Positions 10,114-24,727 of a DNA stretch of 64,000 nucleotides are shown here, piece after piece. Each line of letters opens with the position of its first letter. Within the stretch, counting starts at the first letter, position 1. The DNA is taken from the NCBI GenBank assembly GCA_964523885.1, contig CAZFYX010000015.1, forward strand, positions 1 through 64,000, read 5' to 3'. Below the pieces are notes generated by a model. That model was not told where the DNA came from and ran no database searches. It saw only the letters and a list, made by a program, of their open reading frames with translations. The DNA comes from SHXO01 sp964523885 (GTDB lineage Bacteria > Pseudomonadota > Gammaproteobacteria > Burkholderiales > SHXO01). The position numbers and the translations under genes were made by a program.

Positions 10114-10200
10114 GCCCTGGGCGCCAGGCGCCCGGGAACTGGTGGCGGGACGGAGCCCTGGGCCGTAGTCCTGGCGTCTAGCGCCTGGGACCTAGGGCCT
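10105..10200. repeat. Inverted element with 7-base tandem units (class GGCCCTA)
   Basis: Left arm 10105-10136 reads as A then 7-mers GGCCCTA, GGCCCTG, GGCGCCA, GGCGCCC. The complement of the right arm (10156-10200) reads GGCCCTA, GGTCCCA, GGCGCTA, GACGCCA, GGACTAC, GGCCCAG. The outermost 10 bases, AGGCCCTAGG, are perfectly inverted (10105-10114 and 10191-10200). It sits between the convergent HAD and SDR genes and begins inside the last HAD codons. No U-tract follows. Confidence 0.8.
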
Positions 10201-10220
10201 CGCGTGAGCGCCTCGCGCGC

Positions 10221-10985
10221 CTAGCGGCGCGGCTTGCGCGGTGCCCGCGCAAACAGCGCGTCGTACACCGGCCGCGGCAGTGCGCGCAGGACCGCGCCCA
10301 CCACGCCCATCTGCCACGGAATGACGGTGTGCGCCACGCCGCGCGCGATCGCCCCCGCCATCCGGCGCGCGGCGTCGTCGGCGTCCATCAGGAACGGCAT
10401 CGGGTACGGGTTGCGGGCCGTCATCGGCGTGCGGATGTAGCCCGGCGAGATGGTGACCACGCGGACCCCGGTGCCGTGGAGCTCGACGCGGAGGCTCTCG
10501 AGGTACGTGCGCGCCGCGGCTTTCGAGGCGGAATAGGCGCCGGAACCGGGCAGCCCGCGGAAGCCGGCCACGCTGGCGATGCCGGCCAGCGTGCCGCGCC
10601 CGGCCGCGCGCATGCCGTCGGCGAAGGGCTGGAAGGTGTTGAACAGCCCCACCACGTTGATGTCGAGGATCTCCTGGAACACGGACTGGTCCTCGGCGCG
10701 CTCCGTCAACGTGCCGGCAGACACGCCGGCGTTGCCGATCACGATGTCCACGCCGCCATGGCGCCCGACGAAATCGGCGGCCGCCCTGCGCATGCCAGCT
10801 GCGTCACGCACATCGAGGGGATAGAGGGTACAGGGCGCGGCGAGGTTGGCGGCAAGCGCTTCGAGCGATCCCTCGCGCCGTGCGACCAGACCGAGGGTTG
10901 CGCCGCGCTGCGCGTAGTGCCGGGCCAGGGCCTGCCCGATCCCGCTCGACGCACCGGTGATGAAGACGCGCGTCGGGGCGCTCAC
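10221..10985 (-). CDS. Short-chain dehydrogenase/reductase
   Basis: Classical SDR, 254 residues: TGASSGIG cofactor motif at residues 10-17, NAG (IGNAGVS), catalytic Ser and Y-x-x-x-K in SGAYSASKAA, and PGYIRTPM. The basic residue after the Rossmann strand (ARREGSL) suggests NADP(H). Substrate unknown. Start is GTG 10985; its GTGA overlaps the stop of the upstream DsbA-like gene by four bases, so the two are translationally coupled. SDR genes in this place next to dsbA are common in betaproteobacteria. Confidence 0.9.
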   Translation of the reverse strand: MSAPTRVFITGASSGIGQALARHYAQRGATLGLVARREGSLEALAANLAAPCTLYPLDVRDAAGMRRAAADFVGRHGGVDIVIGNAGVSAGTLTERAEDQSVFQEILDINVVGLFNTFQPFADGMRAAGRGTLAGIASVAGFRGLPGSGAYSASKAAARTYLESLRVELHGTGVRVVTISPGYIRTPMTARNPYPMPFLMDADDAARRMAGAIARGVAHTVIPWQMGVVGAVLRALPRPVYDALFARAPRKPRR

Positions 10986-11614
10986 GGCCGCTGCTGGCGT
11001 GCCATCACCACCAGGTCCTCCAGCACCTGCATCAGCGGCACCACACCTCCCGCCATGCCGCTGTTGGTGAGGTAGCGTCCGCTCACGCAGATCGACGGCG
11101 TGCTGTCGACCTGGTAGCTGTAGGTGTCGCTGCGGGCGGCCTCGACCTTCGCCATGGTCTCGGGAGCGCTCATCTGCTGCTCGAACGGCTTGAGCTCGAC
11201 GCCCTGCTTGAGCAGCCACCCGGTGAGCACGGCCTCGTCCTCGAGGTTGACCCCCTCGCGATGATAGGCGCGGTAGATGCGCCCGTGCAGGCGCTGCACC
11301 TCTCCCATCGCCTGCAGTGCGAAGAACGCCTTGGTGAGCACCAGCCAGCGCTTGCTGCGGATGGCCGGCTGGTAGCGGAAGTCCACGTCGGCCGGCTTGC
11401 GGTTGAGCCAGTCCTCGAGGCGGGGCTGGAGCTCGTTGCACCAGCGGCAGCCGTAGTAGAAGAACTCCACCACCTGGATGCGCCGGCCGGGAGCGACCGG
11501 CTGTTGCGGAATCACGCTGTAGTCGACCCCTTCGAGGAGGTCGACGGCGAGCACGGGCCGGACAGCGAGCACGCCCGCCGCGAGCACGAGGAACCGACGC
11601 CGGCGGCGATGCAT
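10982..11614 (-). CDS. DsbA-like thiol oxidoreductase with CRWC active site
   Basis: 210 residues with signal peptide (MHRRRRRFLVLAAGVLAVRPVLA) and a DsbA-type thioredoxin fold: VVEFFYYGCRWCNE with C56-R-W-C59 and a cis-Pro loop STPSI. The dipeptide between the cysteines is RW rather than the PH of classical DsbA, which in this family tunes redox potential, so partner or direction could differ. It follows the CPHC dsbA at 11653 by 38 bases and overlaps the SDR gene by four. Probably a paralog produced by tandem duplication followed by divergence. Confidence 0.88.
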   Translation of the reverse strand: MHRRRRRFLVLAAGVLAVRPVLAVDLLEGVDYSVIPQQPVAPGRRIQVVEFFYYGCRWCNELQPRLEDWLNRKPADVDFRYQPAIRSKRWLVLTKAFFALQAMGEVQRLHGRIYRAYHREGVNLEDEAVLTGWLLKQGVELKPFEQQMSAPETMAKVEAARSDTYSYQVDSTPSICVSGRYLTNSGMAGGVVPLMQVLEDLVVMARQQRP

Positions 11615-11652
11615 CCGTCAGTCGGGCAGGAAGGCCGGCGCGCCCGGCCGGC

Positions 11653-12339
11653 TCAGGACTTCTTCTTGGGGGCCGGGGCCGCCTCGGCAGCGCTGCCGCG
11701 CTCCATCGCGATCAGCTGGTCCACCACGGCGAAGAAGCGGCGCATGTCCACCCCGGCGCTGGTGGCGACCATCGACGGTCCCGTCCAGTACTTGCCGTTC
11801 ACCGCGATGGCCGGCGTGAACTGGATGCCGTAGGCCTTGCCCATCGCCATGGCCCGCTGCACCTTGGTGTCCACGCCGAAGGAGTTGTACGTGGCCTCGA
11901 ACCTCGCCTTGTCCAGGCCCTGCTTGCCAGCCCAGTCGATCACCGCCGCATCGGTGAACAGCTCCTGCTTCTGCTTGTGGATGGCGTCGAACACGGCCTG
12001 GTGGTACTTCTCCGCCACGCCCATCGCATCGAGCGTGTAGTAGAGCTTGGCCAGCGGCTTCCAGCTTTCGCGGAACACCATCGGCACGGGCTTGAACACG
12101 ACCTCCTTGGGCTTGCGCTTGAGCCAGTCCTGCAGCGGCGCCTCGAAGTCCGCGCAGTGCGGGCAGGCGTAGGAGAAGAACTCGACCACCTCGATCTGCT
12201 TGCCGCTCTCGGTCTTCTGCGGCGGATTGATCAGCTTGTACTCCTTGTCGGCCGCCGGCTGCTGCGCGTGCAGCGGCGCGGCCAGCAGCGACAGCGCGAG
12301 GATCAGCGTGGACCAGCCCATGAGTCTGAGGGATTGCAT
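11653..12339 (-). CDS. dsbA: Thiol:disulfide interchange protein DsbA
   Basis: Periplasmic oxidase that introduces disulfides into exported proteins. 228 residues; signal peptide to about residue 25 (LSLLAAPLHAQ), active site C59-P-H-C62 in FFSYACPHCADF, helical insertion, and cis-Pro in QFTPAI. The tail is Ala/Pro/Lys-rich (EAAPAPKKKS). The start ATG 12339 is the first Met of the signal peptide. It lies 17 bases after the SPOR gene, in the order argS-SPOR-dsbA that is typical of betaproteobacteria. Clients in this window with Cys pairs include LptD and the TPR protein. Confidence 0.94.
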   Translation of the reverse strand: MQSLRLMGWSTLILALSLLAAPLHAQQPAADKEYKLINPPQKTESGKQIEVVEFFSYACPHCADFEAPLQDWLKRKPKEVVFKPVPMVFRESWKPLAKLYYTLDAMGVAEKYHQAVFDAIHKQKQELFTDAAVIDWAGKQGLDKARFEATYNSFGVDTKVQRAMAMGKAYGIQFTPAIAVNGKYWTGPSMVATSAGVDMRRFFAVVDQLIAMERGSAAEAAPAPKKKS

Positions 12340-12356
12340 GCACACTCCTGCTTTGG

Positions 12357-12941
12357 TTAGCTCTGCGGTTGCTGCTCGGACTGCTTGATGATGCGCGCCT
12401 GGATCTTGTTCTCCCGCAGCACGCCGAGGGCCTGGTTCATCGATGCCTCGTTGGCATACGGGCCCAGCCGCACCCGGTGCCACACGCTCTTGTCGTTGAG
12501 CGTGGCGGTCTGGATCTGCGCCTCCAGGCCGGCCAGGGCCAGGCGCGCCTTCAGGTTGTCCGCGTCGGAGGCCTTCTGGAACGATCCGGCCTGCAGGTAG
12601 AACACATCCTTGGTGACGGCTGCAGGCTGCGGGCGCTTCAGGCTCTGCTTCTCCTCGCCGGGCAGGATCTTGTAGAAGTCGAAGCGCGAGTCGTCCGACT
12701 TGGCGGTATCGCGCTGGGGCTTGGTCGGCAGCCCGGTGATCGGCTGCTTGGGCGCCTCCAACTTGGCCGGCGGCGCCTTCGCCGGCTCCGGCTGGCGCGC
12801 GGTGAACGGGCTGGCCTTGTTCAGGTACAGCGCCACGCCGAGCGCCGCGCACAGCCCGAGCAGCACTCCGATGGATACGCCGACGAACATCGGATGCCCG
12901 CGTCCCCCGCCCCCACCTCGCCTCGCCCCCGCCTGCGCCAT
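12357..12941 (-). CDS. SPOR-domain membrane protein
   Basis: 194 residues: short cytoplasmic Gly/Arg-rich head, one transmembrane helix at about residues 18-40, a Pro/Lys-rich periplasmic linker, and a C-terminal SPOR domain (from about residue 112, DVFYLQAGSFQKASDADNLK ... ARII). SPOR domains bind denuded murein glycan and often recruit proteins to the division site. The start ATG 12941 lies 11 bases after argS; a frame running much further upstream only overlaps argS. DedD/FtsN-like role is plausible but FtsN-specific essential motifs are not evident. Confidence 0.9.
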   Translation of the reverse strand: MAQAGARRGGGGGRGHPMFVGVSIGVLLGLCAALGVALYLNKASPFTARQPEPAKAPPAKLEAPKQPITGLPTKPQRDTAKSDDSRFDFYKILPGEEKQSLKRPQPAAVTKDVFYLQAGSFQKASDADNLKARLALAGLEAQIQTATLNDKSVWHRVRLGPYANEASMNQALGVLRENKIQARIIKQSEQQPQS

Positions 12942-12952
12942 GGATTCCCCCG

Positions 12953-14695
12953 TCACATCTTGCGGGGCGCGCTCACGCCCAGCATCTGCAATCCGCTCCT
13001 GAGCACCTGTGCGACCGCCGCCACCAGCGCGAGCCGGCCCAGCCGCACCTGCTCGTCGTCGACGAGGAAGCGCACCGAGTTGTAGTAGCTGTGCAGGCCG
13101 GCGGCCAGGTCCTTCAGGTAGAAGGCGATGAGGTGCGGCGCATGATCGTGCGCGGCGTCCTCGATCGCCTGCGGGAACTCCATGAGCTGGCGCATCAGGC
13201 CCAGCTCCTGCGCCATGGTCAGCGCCGCCAGCGTGGCTTCGCGCAGGTCGGGCACGTGCCCGCCCCACTCGTCCAGCACGCTGCAGATGCGCGCGTGCGC
13301 GTACTGCACGTAGTACACCGGGTTGTCGGTGCTCTGGGACTTCGCCAGGTCGAGGTCGAAGTCCAGGTGCTGGTCGCTCTTGCGCAGCACGTAGAAGAAG
13401 CGCGCGGCGTCGTTGCCGACCTCCTGGCGCAGCGCACGCAGGGTGACGAACTCGCCGGCGCGGGTCGACATCGAGGCCTTCTTGCCGTCGCGGTAGAGCA
13501 CGGCGAACTGCACCAGTGCGACCACCAGGCGCTGCGCATCCAGCCCGAGCGCGGCGAGGGCGCCCTTCACGCGCGGGATGTAGCCGTGGTGGTCGGCGCC
13601 CCACACATCGATCACGTGGTCGAAGCCGCGCTCGAACTTGTTGAGGTGGTAGGCGATGTCGGAGGCGAAGTAGGTGTACTGGCCGTTCTCCCGCTGCACC
13701 ACGCGGTCCTTCTCGTCGCCGAACGCGGTGGAGCGGAACCACTTCGCACCGTCCTGCACGTACAGGTGGCCCGCCTCCTCCAGGCGCGCGAGCGCGCGCT
13801 CGACGTGGCCGGCATCGTAGAGCGAGCGCTCGGAGAACCAGTGCTCGAAGGTGACGCCGAACTCCTGCAGGTCGTTGCGCGCATCGCCCAGCTGCTCGGT
13901 CAGCGCGTAGCCGTGCACGTAGGCGTAGTCGTCGCCGAGCACGCGCTTGGCGTTGTCGATCAGGGCGTCGAGGTGCCCCTCGGCATCCTCGTCCAGCGCA
14001 GGCACACCGCGCAGGACCTGGTCGGCATCGCGCAGGTAGCGCTTGCCGTGCGCTGCCGCGATGGCGGCGGCCATCTCGCGCACGTACTCGCCCTGATAGG
14101 CGTTGGGCGGGAACGGCACCACCACCCCCTGGAGGGCCAGGTAGCGCAGCCAGGTGGACAGCGCCAGGATGTCCATCTGGCGGCCGGCATCGTTCACATA
14201 GAACTCGCGCTGGACCTCGTAGCCGGCAGCGGCGAGCACGTTGGCCAGGCTCGCGCCGTACGCAGCCCCGCGGCCGTGCCCGACGTGCAGCGGCCCGGTG
14301 GGATTCGCCGACACGAACTCCACCTGCACCTTGCGGCCCTGCCCGAGCCGCAGCCGCCCGTATTCATCGCCCTGGCCCAGCACTCGTCGCACCACCTCCC
14401 GCTTGGCATCCGGGCGCAGGAACAGATTGATGAAGCCCGCGCCCGCGATCTCCGCCCGCTCCATAACGGGCGAGGCGGGCAACGCGCTGACAAGCGCCTG
14501 CGCGACCTCGCGCGGATTGCGCTTGAGCGGCTTGGCCAGCTGCAGCGCGAGGTTGCAGGAGAAGTCGCCGTGCTCGGCGACCTTCGGCCGCTCCAGCGCG
14601 ACCGCCGCGGCACTCGCCGGCGCGACGGCCTCGAGCGCGCTCTGGAGCAGCGCGGCGAGGTGGGTTTTCACGTCGAGGTCGGCGGCAACGGTCAT
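12953..14695 (-). CDS. argS: Arginyl-tRNA synthetase
   Basis: Class I aminoacyl-tRNA synthetase charging tRNA-Arg. 580 residues. The HIGH signature is present as HVGHGRG after SANPTGPL, and the KMSK-like loop as KKASMSTRAG. The N-terminal Add-1 domain (LQSALEAVAPASA...GDFSCNLALQLAK) and C-terminal anticodon domain ending LGVSAPRKM are complete. Starts at ATG 14695. About 85 bases separate it from the end of priA; it heads the argS-SPOR-dsbA series. Confidence 0.97.
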   Translation of the reverse strand: MTVAADLDVKTHLAALLQSALEAVAPASAAAVALERPKVAEHGDFSCNLALQLAKPLKRNPREVAQALVSALPASPVMERAEIAGAGFINLFLRPDAKREVVRRVLGQGDEYGRLRLGQGRKVQVEFVSANPTGPLHVGHGRGAAYGASLANVLAAAGYEVQREFYVNDAGRQMDILALSTWLRYLALQGVVVPFPPNAYQGEYVREMAAAIAAAHGKRYLRDADQVLRGVPALDEDAEGHLDALIDNAKRVLGDDYAYVHGYALTEQLGDARNDLQEFGVTFEHWFSERSLYDAGHVERALARLEEAGHLYVQDGAKWFRSTAFGDEKDRVVQRENGQYTYFASDIAYHLNKFERGFDHVIDVWGADHHGYIPRVKGALAALGLDAQRLVVALVQFAVLYRDGKKASMSTRAGEFVTLRALRQEVGNDAARFFYVLRKSDQHLDFDLDLAKSQSTDNPVYYVQYAHARICSVLDEWGGHVPDLREATLAALTMAQELGLMRQLMEFPQAIEDAAHDHAPHLIAFYLKDLAAGLHSYYNSVRFLVDDEQVRLGRLALVAAVAQVLRSGLQMLGVSAPRKM

Positions 14696-14780
14696 GATCG
14701 GACGAAGCGAGGGGAGCCCGGATGGGCGGGGAATGCCGAATTATAGTCCGAGCCCGCCGGTGGCCGAGGCGGAGCGGGTC

Positions 14781-16970
14781 TCACACTTCGAGGGGGTCCA
14801 CATCCAGCGACCAGCGCACCGCCCGGCCGGCACGCGCCCCGAGCAGCGGGTGCCACGCCGCCAGGAACCGCTGCAGCTCACTGCGCGCGGCGGCCTGCAC
14901 CAGCAGGTGCGCGCGTTCGCGCCCGGCCACCCTGGCGATGGCGGGCGGCACCGGGTCGTACACCTCGACGTCGAAGGCCAGCTCGCGCGCCGCCTGCGCA
15001 GCCGCTGCCAGGTAGGCTTCCACCACCTCGCGCCGCGACGCCTCGGCGCGCAGCAGGGCCTGGTGCGAACAGGGCGGAAACGCAGCCGCCTGCCGCTCAG
15101 CCAGCGCGCTGCGGGCGAAGGCGGAGTAGTCCTGCCGGCACACGGCATCGTAGAGCGGGTGATCGGGGAAGTCGGTCTGGATCAGGACTTCGCCGGGAAG
15201 CTGCGCGCGGCCGGCCCGTCCGGCCACCTGGGTGAGCTGGGCGTAGAGCCGCTCGGACGCGCGGAAATCGCTGCTGTAGAGCGCGGCGTCGGCGTTGATC
15301 ACGCCCACCAGCGTCAGGCGCGGGAAGTCGTGGCCCTTGGCCAGCATCTGCGTCCCGATCAGCACGTCGACCTGGTGCTCGCGGATCCGCGCCTGCATGC
15401 CCGCGAAGGCGCCGCGCGCGCGCGTGCTGTCCCGGTCCACGCGCAGCACCCGGGCCCCGGGAAGCGCCTCGGCCAGGACCTGCTCGAGCCGCTGGGTGCC
15501 ATGACCGGCGGGCAGGAGATCCTGGTTGCCGCAGCTGGGACAGATCCGCGCGATGGGCTCCTCGTGTCCGCAGTAGTGGCAACGCAGGCGCCGGTCCTTC
15601 AGATGCAGCACCAGGCGCGCGGAGCAGCGCGTGCACGGACAGGCCCAGGCGCAGGACGGACATACCAGCGCGGGCGCGTAGCCGCGCCGGTTCAGGAAGA
15701 TCAGGCTCTGCTCGCCGCGGGAGAGCCGGGTGCGGACCGCCTCGAGCAGCGGCGCGGACAGGCCCTGCTGCAGCCGCGCCCGGCGCGTGTCGATGCAGCG
15801 GATGACCGGCAGCGCGGCGCCGGGCCGCGAGGACAGCTGAAGCAGGGAGTAGCGTCGCGCCTGCGCGTTGGCATAGCTCTCGAGCGAGGGCGTCGCGGAG
15901 CCGAGCACCACCGGCACGGCACGCAGCTTTCCGCGCAGCAGGGCCAGGTCGCGTGCGGAATAGCGCAGCCCCTCCTGCTGCTTGAATGAGGCGTCGTGCT
16001 CCTCGTCGACGATGATCGCGCCGAGCGCCGGCAGCGGCGTGAACACGGCCAGCCGCGTGCCGATGACCACCTGCGCCTCGCCACGCTGCGCGGCGAGCCA
16101 GCCCCTGACGCGCTCGCCTTCGCTGAGATTGCTGTGCAGGGCCGCCAGGCGCGCACCCGGGAAGCGTGCATGAAAGCGGTCCAGCAACTGCGGCGTGAGG
16201 TTGATCTCCGGCACCAGCACGAGCGCCTGCAGGCCGCGCTGCTGCAGGCTGGCGATCACCTCCAGGTAGACCTCGGTCTTGCCGCTGCCGGTGATCCCGT
16301 GCAACAGATAGGGGGCGAAGCCGCTGCCGCCGAGGATCGCGCGGACCGCGTGCTGCTGCTCGTCGGTCAGGACGACCGGCGCGGCGGCTCCCGCGAGGGG
16401 AGACGACGGCGGAGCCGGAGCCGTCACGCGCAGGGCATGCACGTGGCCCGCCCGGATCATCTCCTGCAGGACGCGGCCTGCGCCGGGCGCAAGCGCGCGC
16501 ACCGCAGCTGCCGGCGTGCTGGCCTGCGCACGCAGCAGGCCGAAGACCTTGCGGCGGAGCACGGCACGCGCAGGCAGCGCTTCGGGATCGATCTGCAGCC
16601 CGGCTTTGGTGAGCGCTACGTGCGCCTCACCGCCTTCGTCCTGTGCGCGTGCCTGCCGCAGCCGCTGCGGCAGCGCGCCGAGGATGACCTGTCCGATCGG
16701 GTGATGATAGTAGTCGCTGGCGAAGCGCAGCAGCTCGAGCACGTCGGCGGGCAGCGGCGCATCGTCGCACACGCGCTCCAGCGGCCGGATACGTTCCTTG
16801 GCAATGCTGGCCTGCCCAGTCACCTCCACCACGATGCCGGCCTGGCGAGCGCGCCCGAACGGCACGATCACGCGGCGTCCGACCAGGCCACCTGCGTCTG
16901 CCCCGGCGGGCAGTGCGTAGTCGAACAGCCCGGGCAGCGGTACGTCGAGCGCGACGCGTGCGAACGTCAT
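14781..16970 (-). CDS. priA: Primosomal protein N' (replication restart helicase PriA)
   Basis: DEAH-family 3'-5' DNA helicase that reloads the replisome at stalled forks. 729 residues. Walker A is GITGSGKTEVYLE, motif II VDEEHDASFKQQE, and two zinc-finger cysteine clusters occur in the middle (CPSCAWACPCTRCSARL; CHYCGHEEPIARICPSCGN). The N-terminal 3'-DNA-binding domain starts MTFARVALDVPLPGLFDY. It follows hemE by 15 bases on the same strand, an arrangement conserved in betaproteobacteria. Confidence 0.97.
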   Translation of the reverse strand: MTFARVALDVPLPGLFDYALPAGADAGGLVGRRVIVPFGRARQAGIVVEVTGQASIAKERIRPLERVCDDAPLPADVLELLRFASDYYHHPIGQVILGALPQRLRQARAQDEGGEAHVALTKAGLQIDPEALPARAVLRRKVFGLLRAQASTPAAAVRALAPGAGRVLQEMIRAGHVHALRVTAPAPPSSPLAGAAAPVVLTDEQQHAVRAILGGSGFAPYLLHGITGSGKTEVYLEVIASLQQRGLQALVLVPEINLTPQLLDRFHARFPGARLAALHSNLSEGERVRGWLAAQRGEAQVVIGTRLAVFTPLPALGAIIVDEEHDASFKQQEGLRYSARDLALLRGKLRAVPVVLGSATPSLESYANAQARRYSLLQLSSRPGAALPVIRCIDTRRARLQQGLSAPLLEAVRTRLSRGEQSLIFLNRRGYAPALVCPSCAWACPCTRCSARLVLHLKDRRLRCHYCGHEEPIARICPSCGNQDLLPAGHGTQRLEQVLAEALPGARVLRVDRDSTRARGAFAGMQARIREHQVDVLIGTQMLAKGHDFPRLTLVGVINADAALYSSDFRASERLYAQLTQVAGRAGRAQLPGEVLIQTDFPDHPLYDAVCRQDYSAFARSALAERQAAAFPPCSHQALLRAEASRREVVEAYLAAAAQAARELAFDVEVYDPVPPAIARVAGRERAHLLVQAAARSELQRFLAAWHPLLGARAGRAVRWSLDVDPLEV

Positions 16971-16985
16971 CGCGTCGGGGTGGCG

Positions 16986-18050
16986 TCAGGCGTGGTACGG
17001 CCGGCTCAGGTTGTGGACCGACTCGACCAGCGCCGCCACGTTCTCCGGCGGGGTGAACTGGGAAACGCCATGACCCAGGTTGAACACGTGTCCTGCCCCC
17101 TTGCCGAACCCGGCCAGCACCTTGGCGGCCTCGGCGGCCACGACCTCGGGCGTCGCGAACAGGACAGCGGGATCCAGGTTGCCCTGCAGCGCCACCCGAT
17201 CCCCGACCCGCGCCCGGGCCGCCCCGATGTCCACGGTCCAGTCCAGGCCGAGCGCGTCGGCGCCGATGCCGGCCATGCTCTCCAGCCACAGCCCGCCGCC
17301 CTTGGTGAAGACGATGCGCGGCACCACCTGCCCGTCGCGCTCGCGGGCCAGGCCCTGCATGATGCGCTGCAGGTAGCGCAGGGAGAACTCGTGATAGGCC
17401 GCATGCGAGAGCGTGCCGCCCCAGGTGTCGAACACCATCACCGCCTGCGCGCCGGCCTCGATCTGTGCATTGAGATATGCGATCACCGCCTGGGCAGTGA
17501 CATCGAGGATGCGGTGCATGAGGTCCGGCCGCGTGTAGAGCATGCGCTTGGCCTCGATGAACTCGCTCTTGCCGCGGCCCTCGATCATGTAGCAGGCCAG
17601 CGTGAACGGGCTGCCCGAGAAGCCGATCAGCGGCACCTCGTTGGCCAGCGCACGCCGGATCTCGCGCACGGCGTCGATCACGTAGCGCAGGTGCTCGTCG
17701 GGGTCGGGCGCGGTGAGGTCGCGGATCTCCCACTCCTCGCGCAGCGGCCGCTCGAAGCGCGGCCCTTCGCCCTCGGCGAAGTACAGGCCCAGGCCCATCG
17801 CATCGGGAATGGTGAGGATGTCGGAGAACAGGATCGCCGCGTCGAGCGGGAAGCGGGCGAGCGGCTGCAGCGTCACCTCGGTGGCGAGCTGCGGGCTCTT
17901 GCACAGCTCCAGGAAGCTGCCGGCGCGGGCGCGGGTCTGGTTGTACTCGGCCAGGTAGCGGCCCGCCTGCCGCATGATCCAGATCGGCGTGTAGGGCGTG
18001 GGCTGGCGCAGCAGCGCGCGCAGGAAGGTGTCGTTCTTGGGCTTTGTCAT
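16986..18050 (-). CDS. hemE: Uroporphyrinogen decarboxylase
   Basis: Cytoplasmic enzyme converting uroporphyrinogen III to coproporphyrinogen III in heme synthesis. 354 residues, the usual length. Signature PIWIMRQAGRYLAEY near the N-terminus holds the substrate-binding Arg residues; LFSDILTIPDAMG and the second signature GFSGSPFTLACYMIEG are present, as is NLGHGV near the C-terminus. ATG 18050 lies about 27 bases after an inverted repeat that fills the gap behind gltD. hemB, hemL and hemF lie elsewhere in the window. Confidence 0.97.
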   Translation of the reverse strand: MTKPKNDTFLRALLRQPTPYTPIWIMRQAGRYLAEYNQTRARAGSFLELCKSPQLATEVTLQPLARFPLDAAILFSDILTIPDAMGLGLYFAEGEGPRFERPLREEWEIRDLTAPDPDEHLRYVIDAVREIRRALANEVPLIGFSGSPFTLACYMIEGRGKSEFIEAKRMLYTRPDLMHRILDVTAQAVIAYLNAQIEAGAQAVMVFDTWGGTLSHAAYHEFSLRYLQRIMQGLARERDGQVVPRIVFTKGGGLWLESMAGIGADALGLDWTVDIGAARARVGDRVALQGNLDPAVLFATPEVVAAEAAKVLAGFGKGAGHVFNLGHGVSQFTPPENVAALVESVHNLSRPYHA

Positions 18051-18076
18051 GACCTACAGCCTACACCCTTACAGCA

Positions 18077-18203
18077 ACCGCAGAGGCGCGGAGGCGCAGA
18101 GGCGCACAGAGAGAGACGGTAAACCGCGTAGCGGCCCAGGGCGCGCGGCAGAGGGCGAGACGATGACCCTCCGCCTTCCTCCGCGCCTCTGCGCCTCTGC
18201 GGT
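18077..18203. repeat. ACCGCAGAG inverted element, copy 1 (gltD-hemE gap)
   Basis: Left arm: ACC followed by 8-mers GCAGAGGC, GCGGAGGC, GCAGAGGC. Complement of right arm: ACC, GCAGAGGC, GCAGAGGC, GCGGAGGA. The outer 13 bases are perfectly inverted (18077-18089 and 18191-18203), 24 of the outer 26 match. The spacer is about 70 bases and unrelated to the other copies by eye. It starts 16 bases behind the gltD stop and ends 26 bases before hemE. Confidence 0.9.
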
Positions 18204-18219
18204 GCAAGCTTTTCCGGTG

Positions 18220-19710
<1,491 letters not shown>

Positions 19711-19733
19711 CTGACTCACCCTTCCACCGATTG

Positions 19734-19822
19734 ACCGCAGAGGCGCAGATGCGCGGAGTTACACAGAGGAAACAACGCAGAGTACCTCTCTGCGCTCCTC
19801 TGCGCCTCCGCGTCTCTGCGGT
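19734..19822. repeat. ACCGCAGAG inverted element, copy 2 (gltB-gltD gap)
   Basis: Left arm ACC, GCAGAGGC, GCAGATGC, GCGGAGTT; complement of right arm ACC, GCAGAGAC, GCGGAGGC, GCAGAGGA. The outer 9 bases are identical and inverted, the rest degenerate 8-mers. The shortest of the four ACCGCAGAG copies (89 bases), with almost no spacer. It begins 15 bases behind the gltB stop and ends 23 bases before gltD, inside a presumed operon. Confidence 0.88.
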
Positions 19823-19837
19823 TGCTTTTCTTCCTGC

Positions 19838-24520
<4,683 letters not shown>

Positions 24521-24566
24521 GATGGTTCCCTCTGTGCCGGCCCGATCGGGGCGGCAAGGTCACTGC

Positions 24567-24625
24567 AAAACCGGCCCCTACAGAGTCCACGGCCCCGGCA
24601 GGGGAATGTTCCCTGGCCGGGGCCG
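24567..24625 (-). promoter_or_regulatory. Strong hairpin with competing arm in the gltB leader
   Basis: Bases 24590-24603 and 24611-24625 form a 14-pair stem with a single bulged base and a 7-base loop. On the minus strand a third segment, GGGGCCGG followed by TTTT (24578-24567), comes next and could pair over seven bases with the first arm. The layout resembles an attenuator, but the pairing choice is my inference. The rest of the dgt-gltB gap (24521-24727) shows an AT-rich patch at 24645-24658 and nothing else clear. Confidence 0.4.
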
Positions 24626-24727
24626 CAAATTCGAGGCGCAAGCGATTTAGTTTAATTCCAGGGCTGCCCCGGGCGCAACAACTTGCCCGCAGCGCAGCAT
24701 GGCGCCGTCCCGACGGCTGCACCCAGG

